Assembly (NCBI RefSeq): GCF_900114625.1
Contig: NZ_FOZL01000002.1
Span: 682,001-746,000, forward strand
Source of the DNA: Granulicella pectinivorans
GTDB taxonomy: Bacteria > Acidobacteriota > Terriglobia > Terriglobales > Acidobacteriaceae
Direction of reading: 5' to 3'
DNA length: 64,000 nt
The position numbers were made by a program, and so were the translations under genes. Positions 8,515 through 16,422 of this stretch are shown here, in pieces. The notes beneath the pieces were generated by a model that made no database searches, was not told the DNA's origin, and saw nothing but the letters and a program-made list of their open reading frames with translations. Within the stretch, counting starts at the first letter, position 1. Each line of letters opens with the position of its first letter.

Positions 8515-11500
8515 TTAGGTGAGCGCTTGTATCGTCTCAGGTTCGGGGGATGCGCCCTCAGACGCATCCTGGGGCGCAAGCGGATGATCCTTGCGCAGGC
8601 GGCTGTAGATAATAGGCACAATCAAAAGCGTGGTCACCGTCGCGACCAGCAATCCACCGATCACGGCGCGTCCCAGCGGTGCATTCTGCTCACCGCCCTC
8701 GCCCATGCCCAGCGACATGGGCAGCATGCCGATGATCATCGCCAGCGCCGTCATCAGGACAGGACGCAGACGCGTGGCTCCGGCAGAGGCAGCGGCATCG
8801 AAGGCGCTCATCCCCGCGGCCCTCTGGTCATTCGCAAACGTCACCATCAGGATCGAGTTCGCCGTGGCCACGCCTACCGTCATGATCGCGCCCATCAGTG
8901 AAGGCACCGAGAACGTCGTGCCCGAAAGATAAAGCATCCAGAGAATCCCGCACGCAGCGCCCGGCAACGCCGTCAGAATGATGAACGGATCGAGCCAGCT
9001 CTGGAAGTTCACCACCATCAGCAGATACACCAGAACCACCGCGAAGATCATGCCCAGGCCAAGCCCCGTGAACGACTCGTGCATGCTCGAAACCTGGCCG
9101 CGCACCGAAAGCGAAGCGCCCGGGCTAAGGCTCTTCCTGTAGTGCTCGACGATACGGTCCACATCCGTCGAGACCCCGCCCAGATCGCGCCCCTGCGTGT
9201 TCACAAAGACATCGAACACCGGCTGCACGTTGTAGTGGTTCGTGACCGAAGGGCTCGTCACATGCTGCACCTGCGCCACGTCGCTGACCACCTGCGGCGA
9301 GGTCGGCGTCGCAGTCGGATCGGGGTTCGTCCTGGCCGCCGCGACCGGAATCGCATTCAGCGAAGCCACCGAGTTGATGGTGTACTGGGGAGCCTGCACC
9401 ACGACGTTGTAGCTCACGCCGTTCTGCGGATTCAGCCAGAAGTTCGGCGAAGCCTGCCCCGAACCCGACAGCGCAAACAGCATCGAATTCGCCACGCTGG
9501 ACTGCGTCAGCCCCGTCGTCTGCGCGCGCACACGGTCCACGTTCACGCGCAGCTCCGGAGCATACAGCACCTGGTTGATGTGTACGTCCACCGCGCCCGG
9601 AACAGCCATCACCGCATGCCGGATCTGCTCGGCAAGCGCATAATTCTTCTCGAACGCACGTCCGCTGATCTGGATGTCGATCGGCGCGGGCAGGCCGAAG
9701 TTCAGAATCTGGTTCACGATATCCGACGCCTGGAAGTAGAAGATCGTATCCGGATATTGCTGGTGCAGCACCTTGCGCAGACGCTGCCGGTAGGCCTCGG
9801 TCGGATGATGATCCTCCTTCAGCGACACCAGGATCTCGCCATCCTGCACATCGGTCAGCGAACCATCGCCGAAGGCCAGGTTGAAGCTTCCATTGGGCAC
9901 GCCGATATCGTCCAGCACCATGTTCAGCTCGTTCGCCGGAATCTCCTGCCGGATCGTCGCCTCGACCTTCACAAACAATTGCTCGACCTCTTCGATACGC
10001 GTCCCCGGTGCCGCGCGCACATGCAGCCGGAACGTACCCGCATCGACCTGCGGAAAGAAGTCCTGCCCAATGAACGGAATCAAACAAGCCGACAGCACCG
10101 CGAACAACGCAAAGCATCCCAGCGCGAATCCCGCATGCCGCAGAAACCACAGCAGAATGCGCCGGTAGAAGGCACGCAGCCGCTCGAACTGCGCATTGAA
10201 GCGGAAGTGAATACGCCAGATGATGCTCGCGTGAGCCGCAGCGGCCGAGTGCTCATGGTGCGCATGCGCGTTCTCATCGGCCGGTGCATCGTGGTCCTGG
10301 TACATCGCCACTTCGCTCGCCAGCAGGAACTTCACCATCGTCGGCACCAGCGTACGCGAGAGCAGATACGAGGCCAGCATCGCGAACACCACCGACATGC
10401 CCAGCGGTGTAAACAAGCTCTTCGCCGCTCCCGAAAGGAACACGACCGGCACAAACACAATGCAGATCGCCAGCGTCGAAACGAACGCCGGAACCGCGAT
10501 CTGCTCCGCTCCATCCAGAATCGCCGGTTCGATCTCCTTGCCCTGCGCCAGGTTGCGATGGATGTTCTCGATCTCCACCGTCGCGTCATCCACCAGGATG
10601 CCGACCGCCAGCCCAAGCCCGCCCAGCGTCATCGTATTCAGCGTCTGACCCAGCAGCTTCAGGATGATGATCGAGGTAAGAATCGACAACGGAATCGAGA
10701 TCGCCACAATCACCGTCGAGCGCCAGCTCCCCAGGAAGAGCAGGATCATCAGTGCCGTCAGGCTCGCGGCAATCGCCGCTTCCTTCACCACACCCTGCAA
10801 CGCGGCACGCACAAACACCGACTGATCGAAGAGCAGCGTAATCTTGAGCGCCGACGGCAGACCTCTCTGGATCAGGGGCAGTGCAAGCTTCACGCGCTTG
10901 ACGATGTCCAGCGTCGACGCCGATGCCGCCTTCAGAATCGTCAGCAGCGCCGCGCGCTTGCCGTTGATGCGCACGATATTCTGCTGCACCGCGAAGCCTT
11001 CATGCACCTGCGCCACATCGCGCATATACACCACGGCACCGTTCACGCTCTTGATCGGAATGTCGTTCAACTGCGCCAACACCTGCGGGCTGGCGTTCGT
11101 CCGCACAATGTAGTCGGTCGTTCCCACCTTCGCATTGCCGGCAGGCAGCATCAGGTTCTGCGCCGTCAACGCGTTCACGATATCGGTCGGCGAAAGTCCC
11201 TTCGCATAGATCTGCCCAAGGTCCAGATCCACCAGGATCTGACGCGCCTTGCCGCCATACGGAGAAGGCACCTGCGCCCCTTGCACCGTCGCAAGCTGCG
11301 TCCGCACAAAGTTGATGCCCAGGTCATACAGGTCCGACTCCGACAGCGAATCGCTCGACAACACCGCCTGCAGGATCGGTACGTTCGATGCCGAGAACTG
11401 CAGGATGAACGGAGGCGTCGTCCCCGGAGGCATCGCACGCAGAATCGTCTGGTTGACCGCCGTCACCTGCGCCACCGCGGCCTCGATCTTCGCGCCCGGC

Positions 11501-11790
11501 TGGAAGAACACCTTGATGATCGACGTTCCGCTGATCGACTGCGACTCGATATGCTCGATGTCGTTCACGGCCGTCGTCATCGACCGCTCGCTGATCGTCG
11601 TGAAACGTTTCTCCATCTCATCCGGAGACGTCCCGTTATACGTCCAGATGATGCTGACCACCGGAATATCGATCGTCGGAAAGATATCCGTCGACATCGT
11701 CTCCATGCTGATGACACCCAGGATGGCGATCAGCAGGCTCATCACCACAAAGGTGTAGGGCCGGCGCAGCGCGAGACGTACGATCCACAT
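8515..11790 (-). CDS. RND multidrug/solute efflux permease (AcrB/MexB-like)
   Basis: 1091 aa. It starts MWIVRLALRRPYTFVVMSL, as usual for RND pumps, with two halves each of about six membrane helices around large periplasmic loops. The proton-relay pair is in GILVDDATVEIENIH (helix 4), and the second half carries the conserved GAIMTVGVATANSILMV region. A proton-driven exporter of drugs or other small molecules is expected. Unusual is a His/Asp-rich stretch at about residues 497-519 (HDAPADENAHAHHEHS) in the central cytoplasmic linker between the two halves, which could bind metal. Upstream GGGAAGAAG serves as ribosome site. It is the first gene of the minus-strand operon with the adaptor and perhaps the ABC ATPase. 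Confidence 0.93.
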   Translation of the reverse strand: MWIVRLALRRPYTFVVMSLLIAILGVISMETMSTDIFPTIDIPVVSIIWTYNGTSPDEMEKRFTTISERSMTTAVNDIEHIESQSISGTSIIKVFFQPGAKIEAAVAQVTAVNQTILRAMPPGTTPPFILQFSASNVPILQAVLSSDSLSESDLYDLGINFVRTQLATVQGAQVPSPYGGKARQILVDLDLGQIYAKGLSPTDIVNALTAQNLMLPAGNAKVGTTDYIVRTNASPQVLAQLNDIPIKSVNGAVVYMRDVAQVHEGFAVQQNIVRINGKRAALLTILKAASASTLDIVKRVKLALPLIQRGLPSALKITLLFDQSVFVRAALQGVVKEAAIAASLTALMILLFLGSWRSTVIVAISIPLSILTSIIILKLLGQTLNTMTLGGLGLAVGILVDDATVEIENIHRNLAQGKEIEPAILDGAEQIAVPAFVSTLAICIVFVPVVFLSGAAKSLFTPLGMSVVFAMLASYLLSRTLVPTMVKFLLASEVAMYQDHDAPADENAHAHHEHSAAAAHASIIWRIHFRFNAQFERLRAFYRRILLWFLRHAGFALGCFALFAVLSACLIPFIGQDFFPQVDAGTFRLHVRAAPGTRIEEVEQLFVKVEATIRQEIPANELNMVLDDIGVPNGSFNLAFGDGSLTDVQDGEILVSLKEDHHPTEAYRQRLRKVLHQQYPDTIFYFQASDIVNQILNFGLPAPIDIQISGRAFEKNYALAEQIRHAVMAVPGAVDVHINQVLYAPELRVNVDRVRAQTTGLTQSSVANSMLFALSGSGQASPNFWLNPQNGVSYNVVVQAPQYTINSVASLNAIPVAAARTNPDPTATPTSPQVVSDVAQVQHVTSPSVTNHYNVQPVFDVFVNTQGRDLGGVSTDVDRIVEHYRKSLSPGASLSVRGQVSSMHESFTGLGLGMIFAVVLVYLLMVVNFQSWLDPFIILTALPGAACGILWMLYLSGTTFSVPSLMGAIMTVGVATANSILMVTFANDQRAAGMSAFDAAASAGATRLRPVLMTALAMIIGMLPMSLGMGEGGEQNAPLGRAVIGGLLVATVTTLLIVPIIYSRLRKDHPLAPQDASEGASPEPETIQALT

Positions 11791-11971
11791 GAGCTTCTTC
11801 TTCCCTTGCGTAGGAGGTTGCTGCTGTTCAAAGTACTCTGCCGTACGCGCTCGTTCGGCACATGCTCAGGGCGAGGTTGATCGAGACGCGGCGGTGCTGA
11901 CCATTTTACCGGAGAGCCGGAACGGGCGGTGTCCCAGTGGACGCATGGTCGCCGGGAAAAGTCTCCGGGCG

Positions 11972-11977
11972 TAGAAT
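11972..11977 (+). promoter_or_regulatory. Candidate -10 box (TAGAAT) for the 91-aa gene
   Basis: TAGAAT ends 6 nt before ATG 11984, with no ribosome site between, again fitting a leaderless mRNA. Confidence 0.35.
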
Positions 11978-11983
11978 GTTGCT

Positions 11984-12259
11984 ATGTCGCGTGGATGGGA
12001 GAGCAAATCCGTGGAAGAACAGCAATCCTTGGCCGGCGAAACAAAGCCCGCCGGCACCGCCCCGAATGCAGCTTCAGACAAGGCCGCACTGGCCCGCTCC
12101 GAAGCCGAGAAGAAACGCCTCCGCCAGGCCCTCGAGCTCCAGCGCGAGCGCGTCCTCTCCGAGCGCACCTCAAACCCGCACCGCCGCTCAGCACTGGAAA
12201 ACGCCCTGGCCGATATCGAAGAGAAGCTCGCCGAGCTGGGCTGGACGATCCACCTCTAG
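11984..12259 (+). CDS. Small hypothetical protein with predicted coiled coil
   Basis: 91 aa. The first 30 residues are polar and Ala/Ser-rich. Residues about 35-88 are highly charged with heptad-like spacing (EKKRLRQALELQRERVL, then ALADIEEKLAELGW) and should form an alpha-helical hairpin or coiled coil. No signal peptide or membrane segment. I do not recognise the family. Third positions are GC-rich in this frame, and a -10-like box sits directly before the ATG, which favours this ORF over the longer, Arg/Pro-rich overlapping frames. It diverges from the RND permease gene. Confidence 0.6.
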   Translation: MSRGWESKSVEEQQSLAGETKPAGTAPNAASDKAALARSEAEKKRLRQALELQRERVLSERTSNPHRRSALENALADIEEKLAELGWTIHL

Positions 12260-12280
12260 GCACTCGCCCGCCGCAAAGCC

Positions 12281-12310
12281 GGGTGACCCATGTCTCGAGG
12301 CCGGGGCATG
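12281..12310 (+). repeat. Degenerate copy of the GGGTG-CCCA hairpin element
   Basis: GGGTGACCCATGTCTCGAGG followed by GGGGCATGG. CCATG and CATGG can pair. It resembles the elements at 3487 and 39704 but is diverged and lacks the T-run. It lies 21 bp after the 91-aa gene. Confidence 0.35.
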
Positions 12311-12410
12311 GAAGCACCTCCTACTCGGCGTCCGCCCCACACGAACAAAGTGCGCGGATCGTTCTCTTGCGCTTTGTGTGGTCCGCTGTCCACGTTATCC
12401 ATACAAATTC

Positions 12411-12439
12411 CCACGTTTTACGGTCAAAAATGTGCGTGG
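12411..12439. repeat. Short inverted repeat CCACG...CGTGG in a gene-free stretch
   Basis: Within the gene-free stretch 12260-12558, CCACG (12411-12415) and CGTGG (12435-12439) flank TTTTACGGTCAAAAA. The surroundings also hold an imperfect dyad of CCACAC...CAAAG with CTTTGTGTGG at about 12335-12380. The combination ACGGTCAAAAA with a CACG-type repeat reminds me of a dispersed intergenic element of acidobacteria. That is memory and has not been searched. No gene is credible here. Confidence 0.25.
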
Positions 12440-12508
12440 TGAAACCTTGAGTTTTTTGCATCGCCCACGCATAAGTCCCTTAGAACGCCACGATACGGAC
12501 CAAAAGAA

Positions 12509-12534
12509 AAAGTGCACCGAAATCGGTGCACTTT
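12509..12534 (-). terminator. Rho-independent terminator of the SDR gene
   Basis: Perfect 12-bp inverted repeat AAAGTGCACCGA / TCGGTGCACTTT. Read on the minus strand it is followed by a T-rich run (TTTTTCTTTTGG). It starts 25 bp after the minus-strand stop codon of the SDR gene. Confidence 0.8.
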
Positions 12535-12558
12535 CACGGCGTGAGATCCGGTCTCAGC

Positions 12559-13332
12559 TTAGCCTCGCCGGTGGAACACCAGTGAATTCCCCTGGTCGAT
12601 CGTCGTCATCACGATCGTGTGGATATTCACCCGAGCCGGGCGCGTAGCAGCCCAAACGATCGTATCCGCCACATCCTCAGGAATCAGCGGCGTAATGTTT
12701 TGATAAATCTTAGCCGCCCGCTCCGTATCCCCACGGAATCGTACCTCGCTGAATGCCGTCTCCACCATGCCCGGATCGACCGATGTCACGCGCACAGGTG
12801 TTCCCATCAAATCCAGCTTCAAACCCTCGCTGATCGCCTTTTCCGCCGCCTTCGTCGCGCAGTAGACGGTGCCATTCGCATAGGTAATATGACCCGCCGT
12901 CGATCCCAGATTGATCACATGGCCGAGTCCGCGCTCCACCATGCCCGGCACCACGGCCCGCGTCACATAGAGCAAGCCCTTCATGTTGGTGTCGATCATC
13001 TCGTCCCAGTTCTGAGAGTCGTCCTCGTAAACCTTCGCGAGACCGCGGCTCAAACCTGCGTTATTGACCAGAATATCGATCTTCCGCCACTCCTCCGGAA
13101 GCCCCTCGATCGCCGCGTTCACTGCAAGACGATCCTGCACGTCCAGCGAAAAGGTGTGAACCGCGACCCCATGGGTCGAGGCAATCTCCGTCGCCAGCTC
13201 CTCCAGCTTGTCGGCGCGCCGTGCACACAGCAGAAGCTTCGTCCCTTCAGCAGCAAACGCCAGGGCGGTAGCCCGGCCAATTCCGGAGCTGGCTCCGGTA
13301 ATAAACGCAACGCGATCGCGAATCGAAGGCAT
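12559..13332 (-). CDS. Short-chain dehydrogenase/reductase (YdfG-like)
   Basis: 257 aa, the classical SDR length. The cofactor motif TGASSGIGRATA is close to the N-terminus (about 12-23), NNAG near residue 88, catalytic Ser in INLGSTAG and the YCATKAA motif (Tyr/Lys pair). The overall sequence resembles the NADP-dependent 3-hydroxy acid/serine dehydrogenase group (YdfG), but the substrate cannot be fixed from sequence. The start ATG 13332 has AAGGA upstream (CCAAGGAAAACAC); the frame stays open beyond it but that part overlaps the terminator of the next gene. It is flanked by terminators on both sides, so it is likely monocistronic. Confidence 0.9.
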   Translation of the reverse strand: MPSIRDRVAFITGASSGIGRATALAFAAEGTKLLLCARRADKLEELATEIASTHGVAVHTFSLDVQDRLAVNAAIEGLPEEWRKIDILVNNAGLSRGLAKVYEDDSQNWDEMIDTNMKGLLYVTRAVVPGMVERGLGHVINLGSTAGHITYANGTVYCATKAAEKAISEGLKLDLMGTPVRVTSVDPGMVETAFSEVRFRGDTERAAKIYQNITPLIPEDVADTIVWAATRPARVNIHTIVMTTIDQGNSLVFHRRG

Positions 13333-13378
13333 GTGTTTTCCTTGGTTTTGAATTGTTTGAAGGTGATGCAGAAACAGC

Positions 13379-13402
13379 AAAGCCGCCCCGAAAGGCGGCT
13401 TT
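13379..13402 (-). terminator. Hairpin terminator of the OmpA-like gene
   Basis: AAAGCCGCC, a 6-nt loop, then GGCGGCTTT: a 9-bp perfect stem 22 bp after the minus-strand stop at 13425. The T-tract is short. Confidence 0.65.
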
Positions 13403-13424
13403 TGCCGGCTCAACTTTCATTCTA

Positions 13425-14960
13425 TTACTGAGGTTCGCTCGCCGTGATACCAATCGCGTCGCCCGAAACAACAAGCTGCACGCGACGGTTCTGCTGACGT
13501 CCAGCCGCAGTACCGTTATCAGCCACCGGCTTCGACTTGCCATAGCCCGCCGCCGTGATGTTGTTGATGGAGACGCCCTGGGTGACCAGGAAGTCCTTGA
13601 CGGCACCCGCACGGTTCTCCGACAGCTTCTGGTTCAGCTCGTCTGAGCCAACCGAGTCCGTATAGCCCTCAACCTGCAGCTTCAGACCCGGGTAAGCCTG
13701 CAGGATACCCGCAACCTTCGCCAGCGAGATCTGCGTGTTCTGCTTCAGTGTGTACTTGCCGGTATCGAACAGCACATCCGACATATTCACGATCAGACCA
13801 CGCGCGGACTCCGACGTCTGCAACACGCTGTTCAACTGACCGCGCAGCTTCTCGCGGACCGCATTCGCATCCTGCGCGCTCTTGTTGGCCTCAGCAGCCT
13901 GGGCACGGGCACGAGCTGCATCGGCTTCGGCCCTCTCGCGTTCTGCATCCGCACGAGCCTTCGCCGCAGCAGCCTGCGCTGCTTCCATCTGTGACTGCTG
14001 AGCCGCAGCCGCAGCGGCGGCAGCATCGGCCTGCGCCTGATTCTTCGCCATCTCGGTCTGCTGCTGGCGCTCCGCGGCCTGCTTACGCAGGGTCAGGATG
14101 CGAGCGTCTTCAGCGCGCTGCACAGCCTGACGCGCAAAGGTGATCTCCATCTTGCGATCGCCCTTCTTGTTGGAATCGATGTCGTCGGCGTTCTTCAGAT
14201 CGAGCATCGCCTCCTTCATGATGTCCGACGCGTATTTGTCCGCTCCCGTATTCATCGCAATCGCAACCGCATTGTGAGCCTGGTAGAGCTCCAGCGGAGA
14301 GCGTTCATTGCGCGTGATCGGGTCGGAGATCGACTTCGAACCGTCCGTGTTCGCGTAGGCACCGCGCGGCAGCAAGGCGAAGTGCGCATTGACCTTCTGC
14401 AGCTCACCCGACGTCTTGTTGGGACGGATCACATTCTTCAGTACGATCACATCGCTCGGCTGGGCCACCGCGTAATAGGGCTCCGCCGTCACGATCATGC
14501 CGAACGACTGCAGCGCCGTTGTCACGTGAATGTTGTTCTTCGTGCCCGCCGGCAGAACTTCACCGAGATTCTGGGGACGGCCATCGGCCGAAATGGCCCA
14601 CAGCACATAGGTCAGGTACTCACGGCCAAAGCCGTTTGCCGGCGTAAGACCTTCGAACTTGGCATCGATCGTGATGCCGCCACGCTCGCTCGTGACCTTC
14701 GCCTCGCCCTTCGCGTTCGGCAGAAGATCCGTGCCCTCGAAACCGATCTCGGTCGAGCCGCTGCGGTGCAGGTAGTTCACTGCATCCAGATCGCGCTGCA
14801 CAACCTTCACGCGATACAGGAAAATGCCGTCTTTCTCGACGATCGGTCCGGGGGCGGCGGTGGGGTTTTGTTCCTGGGCAAATGCGCTGCCGGCACACAT
14901 CAGGCCGCACAGCATAAGGGTGGACATTGCACGTCCGGTGGTCATCTTCTGCGTAATCAT
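13425..14960 (-). CDS. OmpA-family outer membrane protein
   Basis: 511 aa. A signal peptide ends at about residue 28 (GSAFAQ). Residues about 30-300 are a beta-rich region I cannot assign. An Ala/Gln/Glu-rich coiled coil follows (about 305-375), and then a C-terminal OmpA peptidoglycan-binding domain (about 395-505) with VEGYTDSVGSDELNQKLSENRA and the closing GRQQNRRVQLVV. Such proteins tether the outer membrane or a periplasmic rod to the cell wall. GAGGAGAGCG directly before ATG 14960 fixes the start; further upstream the frame is open but shows no signal peptide. It has its own terminator and is probably monocistronic. Confidence 0.9.
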   Translation of the reverse strand: MITQKMTTGRAMSTLMLCGLMCAGSAFAQEQNPTAAPGPIVEKDGIFLYRVKVVQRDLDAVNYLHRSGSTEIGFEGTDLLPNAKGEAKVTSERGGITIDAKFEGLTPANGFGREYLTYVLWAISADGRPQNLGEVLPAGTKNNIHVTTALQSFGMIVTAEPYYAVAQPSDVIVLKNVIRPNKTSGELQKVNAHFALLPRGAYANTDGSKSISDPITRNERSPLELYQAHNAVAIAMNTGADKYASDIMKEAMLDLKNADDIDSNKKGDRKMEITFARQAVQRAEDARILTLRKQAAERQQQTEMAKNQAQADAAAAAAAAQQSQMEAAQAAAAKARADAERERAEADAARARAQAAEANKSAQDANAVREKLRGQLNSVLQTSESARGLIVNMSDVLFDTGKYTLKQNTQISLAKVAGILQAYPGLKLQVEGYTDSVGSDELNQKLSENRAGAVKDFLVTQGVSINNITAAGYGKSKPVADNGTAAGRQQNRRVQLVVSGDAIGITASEPQ

Positions 14961-15086
14961 CGCTCTCCTCGTACAGGCCTCAGATGATGGATTGAGCGAG
15001 AAATGAGCGCCCACCAACTGTGCCACTGGAAAGTCCGATGCGGACGTAGATGCAAAGGTAGTCCGCATTTTTATCGCATGAAGGTT

Positions 15087-15125
15087 GCCCGCCGCGCGAC
15101 TTTATTTTTTGTCGCTGCGGCGGGC
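15087..15125 (-). terminator. Very strong GC-rich hairpin with AT loop
   Basis: GCCCGCCGC plus GCGAC, a 10-nt T-rich loop, then GTCGC, a one-base bulge and GCGGCGGGC: 14 paired positions. It starts 28 bp after the stop of the GvpL/F gene on the minus strand and lies in the upstream region of the OmpA-like gene. It is probably a terminator, though it lacks a T-run after the stem on the minus strand. It could also act in the leader of the OmpA-like gene. Confidence 0.5.
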
Positions 15126-15152
15126 ATGATGGTGTGGCGTCAAGACTTAGGC

Positions 15153-15890
15153 TTAAGCGTGATGCTGAGCGGTGGCGCTCGAGCGATGCACGAAGTGATA
15201 CGGGGGCCAGGGACCCGAAAGCTGCATGCTGCATTCCTTCAGTTGAAGCGTTGCCGACGAGTATTTGTTCTGGTACCGCTCGACCGTCTTGTTGTCGATC
15301 AGGTGAGCGATATCGAGCAGCATCTTGCCCGACTCCATCCGCTTGCACGTAATCTCTTCCGCAAGCGGAAGGAACATGCGATGCATCTGGATCGACAGCG
15401 CGCGCGCCTTGGACTGCCGTTCACGCTGGCGGCTGGCGGATTCACGCAGACTGGTCAGATACTGCTGGCCAACCGTCATATCGCGTGCCGAGTTGCCAGG
15501 GCAGGTATCGTCCACCAGAACCTTCAGGTGCATCTCGGCCTTGCCGCGCAGACGCTCGACGTTGGCGAGGAAGTGGCGCTGATTGGAGCGGACCGACCGG
15601 CGAAGCGAATCGTCGTCCGCAAAGGTCGTACCGAAACGGAAAGGGAGAACGGTGGAGTGTTTGAAACAATCCGCAACCACACGAGCATGATCGCGAGCCA
15701 TCTTGCTATCCATTGCAGCAATCTCTTCGTCAGAGTGTTCAGAGACGATGACGGCGAGTTCACTGGCAGGGAAAAGAAACGTTTGATTGCCGAAGAGACC
15801 AGATACCCCGGTCAGGGGCATTGGACGACGGTGCCGGCAGAGCTCGGGAAAAGCTTGCCGTTCCGCAATACAGTAGGCGTACCATGCCAT
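15153..15890 (-). CDS. GvpL/GvpF family gas vesicle protein (orphan)
   Basis: 245 aa, the usual GvpF/GvpL size. The N-terminus reads WYAYCIAE, like the YLYGIV start of the family. The middle has STVLPFRFGTTFADDDSLR, and the C-terminus has the diagnostic LSGPWPPYHFV. In gas-vesicle producers these are minor proteins needed for assembly nucleation. No gvpA, gvpN, gvpK or other gas vesicle gene is visible in the window, so vesicle formation cannot be inferred. The protein may have another role, or the partners lie elsewhere. GGAGCG is located 6 nt before ATG 15890. Flanked by a strong hairpin downstream and a gene-poor region upstream. Confidence 0.85.
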   Translation of the reverse strand: MAWYAYCIAERQAFPELCRHRRPMPLTGVSGLFGNQTFLFPASELAVIVSEHSDEEIAAMDSKMARDHARVVADCFKHSTVLPFRFGTTFADDDSLRRSVRSNQRHFLANVERLRGKAEMHLKVLVDDTCPGNSARDMTVGQQYLTSLRESASRQRERQSKARALSIQMHRMFLPLAEEITCKRMESGKMLLDIAHLIDNKTVERYQNKYSSATLQLKECSMQLSGPWPPYHFVHRSSATAQHHA

Positions 15891-16410
15891 GTTGTTCGCT
15901 CCAACTCCAACGCATTGGCACCATTTCGAGCCAAGCGGAAAATGTTTTCGATCGTTGAGCTATGTCGTACGTGAAAGCCCCCGGCATATCCGCTTGAAAA
16001 AACACGAACTTTACCGAGTGCGAAACGGATACTAAGCGCACGATTGGACAATTGGCAACAAAAAGTTGCACATAACATGGTCGGACCACTTTGGTCCGCC
16101 TAAGTCTCTGTTTTTATTGGCTTTTTGCCGGGAATTTCCGATGGATTCAGGCTATCTGGGGACGTCGCTCAACCCGTTCAGCGGGCAGGCGGTTCGACCG
16201 GGAGGATGCTTTTCGGCTCTTCTGTCGCATGGGAACGGTCCCGCCACGAAGGTGGATCTGCCTTCGTCCGATTTTGAGGCGCATTATCTTCAGGACTCGA
16301 AATACCCACCAGGCGAAGTACACGGCCAATCAATCGAACGGCTGGATGCAAGGAAGGCCTCTTTCGGAAAATTCAACTCCTCCCATCGTAACCGGGAAGC
16401 CAACCCGGGG
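15891..16410. other. Gene-poor interval of about 520 bp
   Basis: Lower GC than the neighbourhood and without a convincing gene. An open frame at 16066-16419 (plus, 117 codons) and one at 15760-16089 (minus) show no recognisable motif, no ribosome site and unbiased third positions. A start at 16141 in the first of these is equally unconvincing. The region should hold the promoters of the divergent GvpL/F and DUF481 genes. Confidence 0.5.
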
Positions 16411-16416
16411 TATTTT
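16411..16416 (+). promoter_or_regulatory. Candidate -10 box (TATTTT) of the DUF481 gene
   Basis: TATTTT ends 6 nt before ATG 16423 and no ribosome site is present between them. Fits a leaderless start. Confidence 0.35.
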
Positions 16417-16422
16417 TAGAGC

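Noticed and set aside
6388..8901. 837-codon plus-strand frame across the ABC ATPase and RND adaptor genes
   Set aside because: Low-complexity Arg/His-rich product antisense to recognisable genes; no start signal.
9079..11880. 933-codon open frame antisense to the RND permease
   Set aside because: Arg/His/Gln-rich translation with no domain, fully opposite a clear RND gene; a by-product of GC-biased codons.
12389..12402. TTATCCATACA as a DnaA box
   Set aside because: Single imperfect match to TTATCCACA, far from the skew change and without a cluster.
16066..16419. 117-codon frame before the DUF481 gene
   Set aside because: No family, no ribosome site, unbiased third positions, and a competing frame of similar length; kept only as part of a gene-poor interval.
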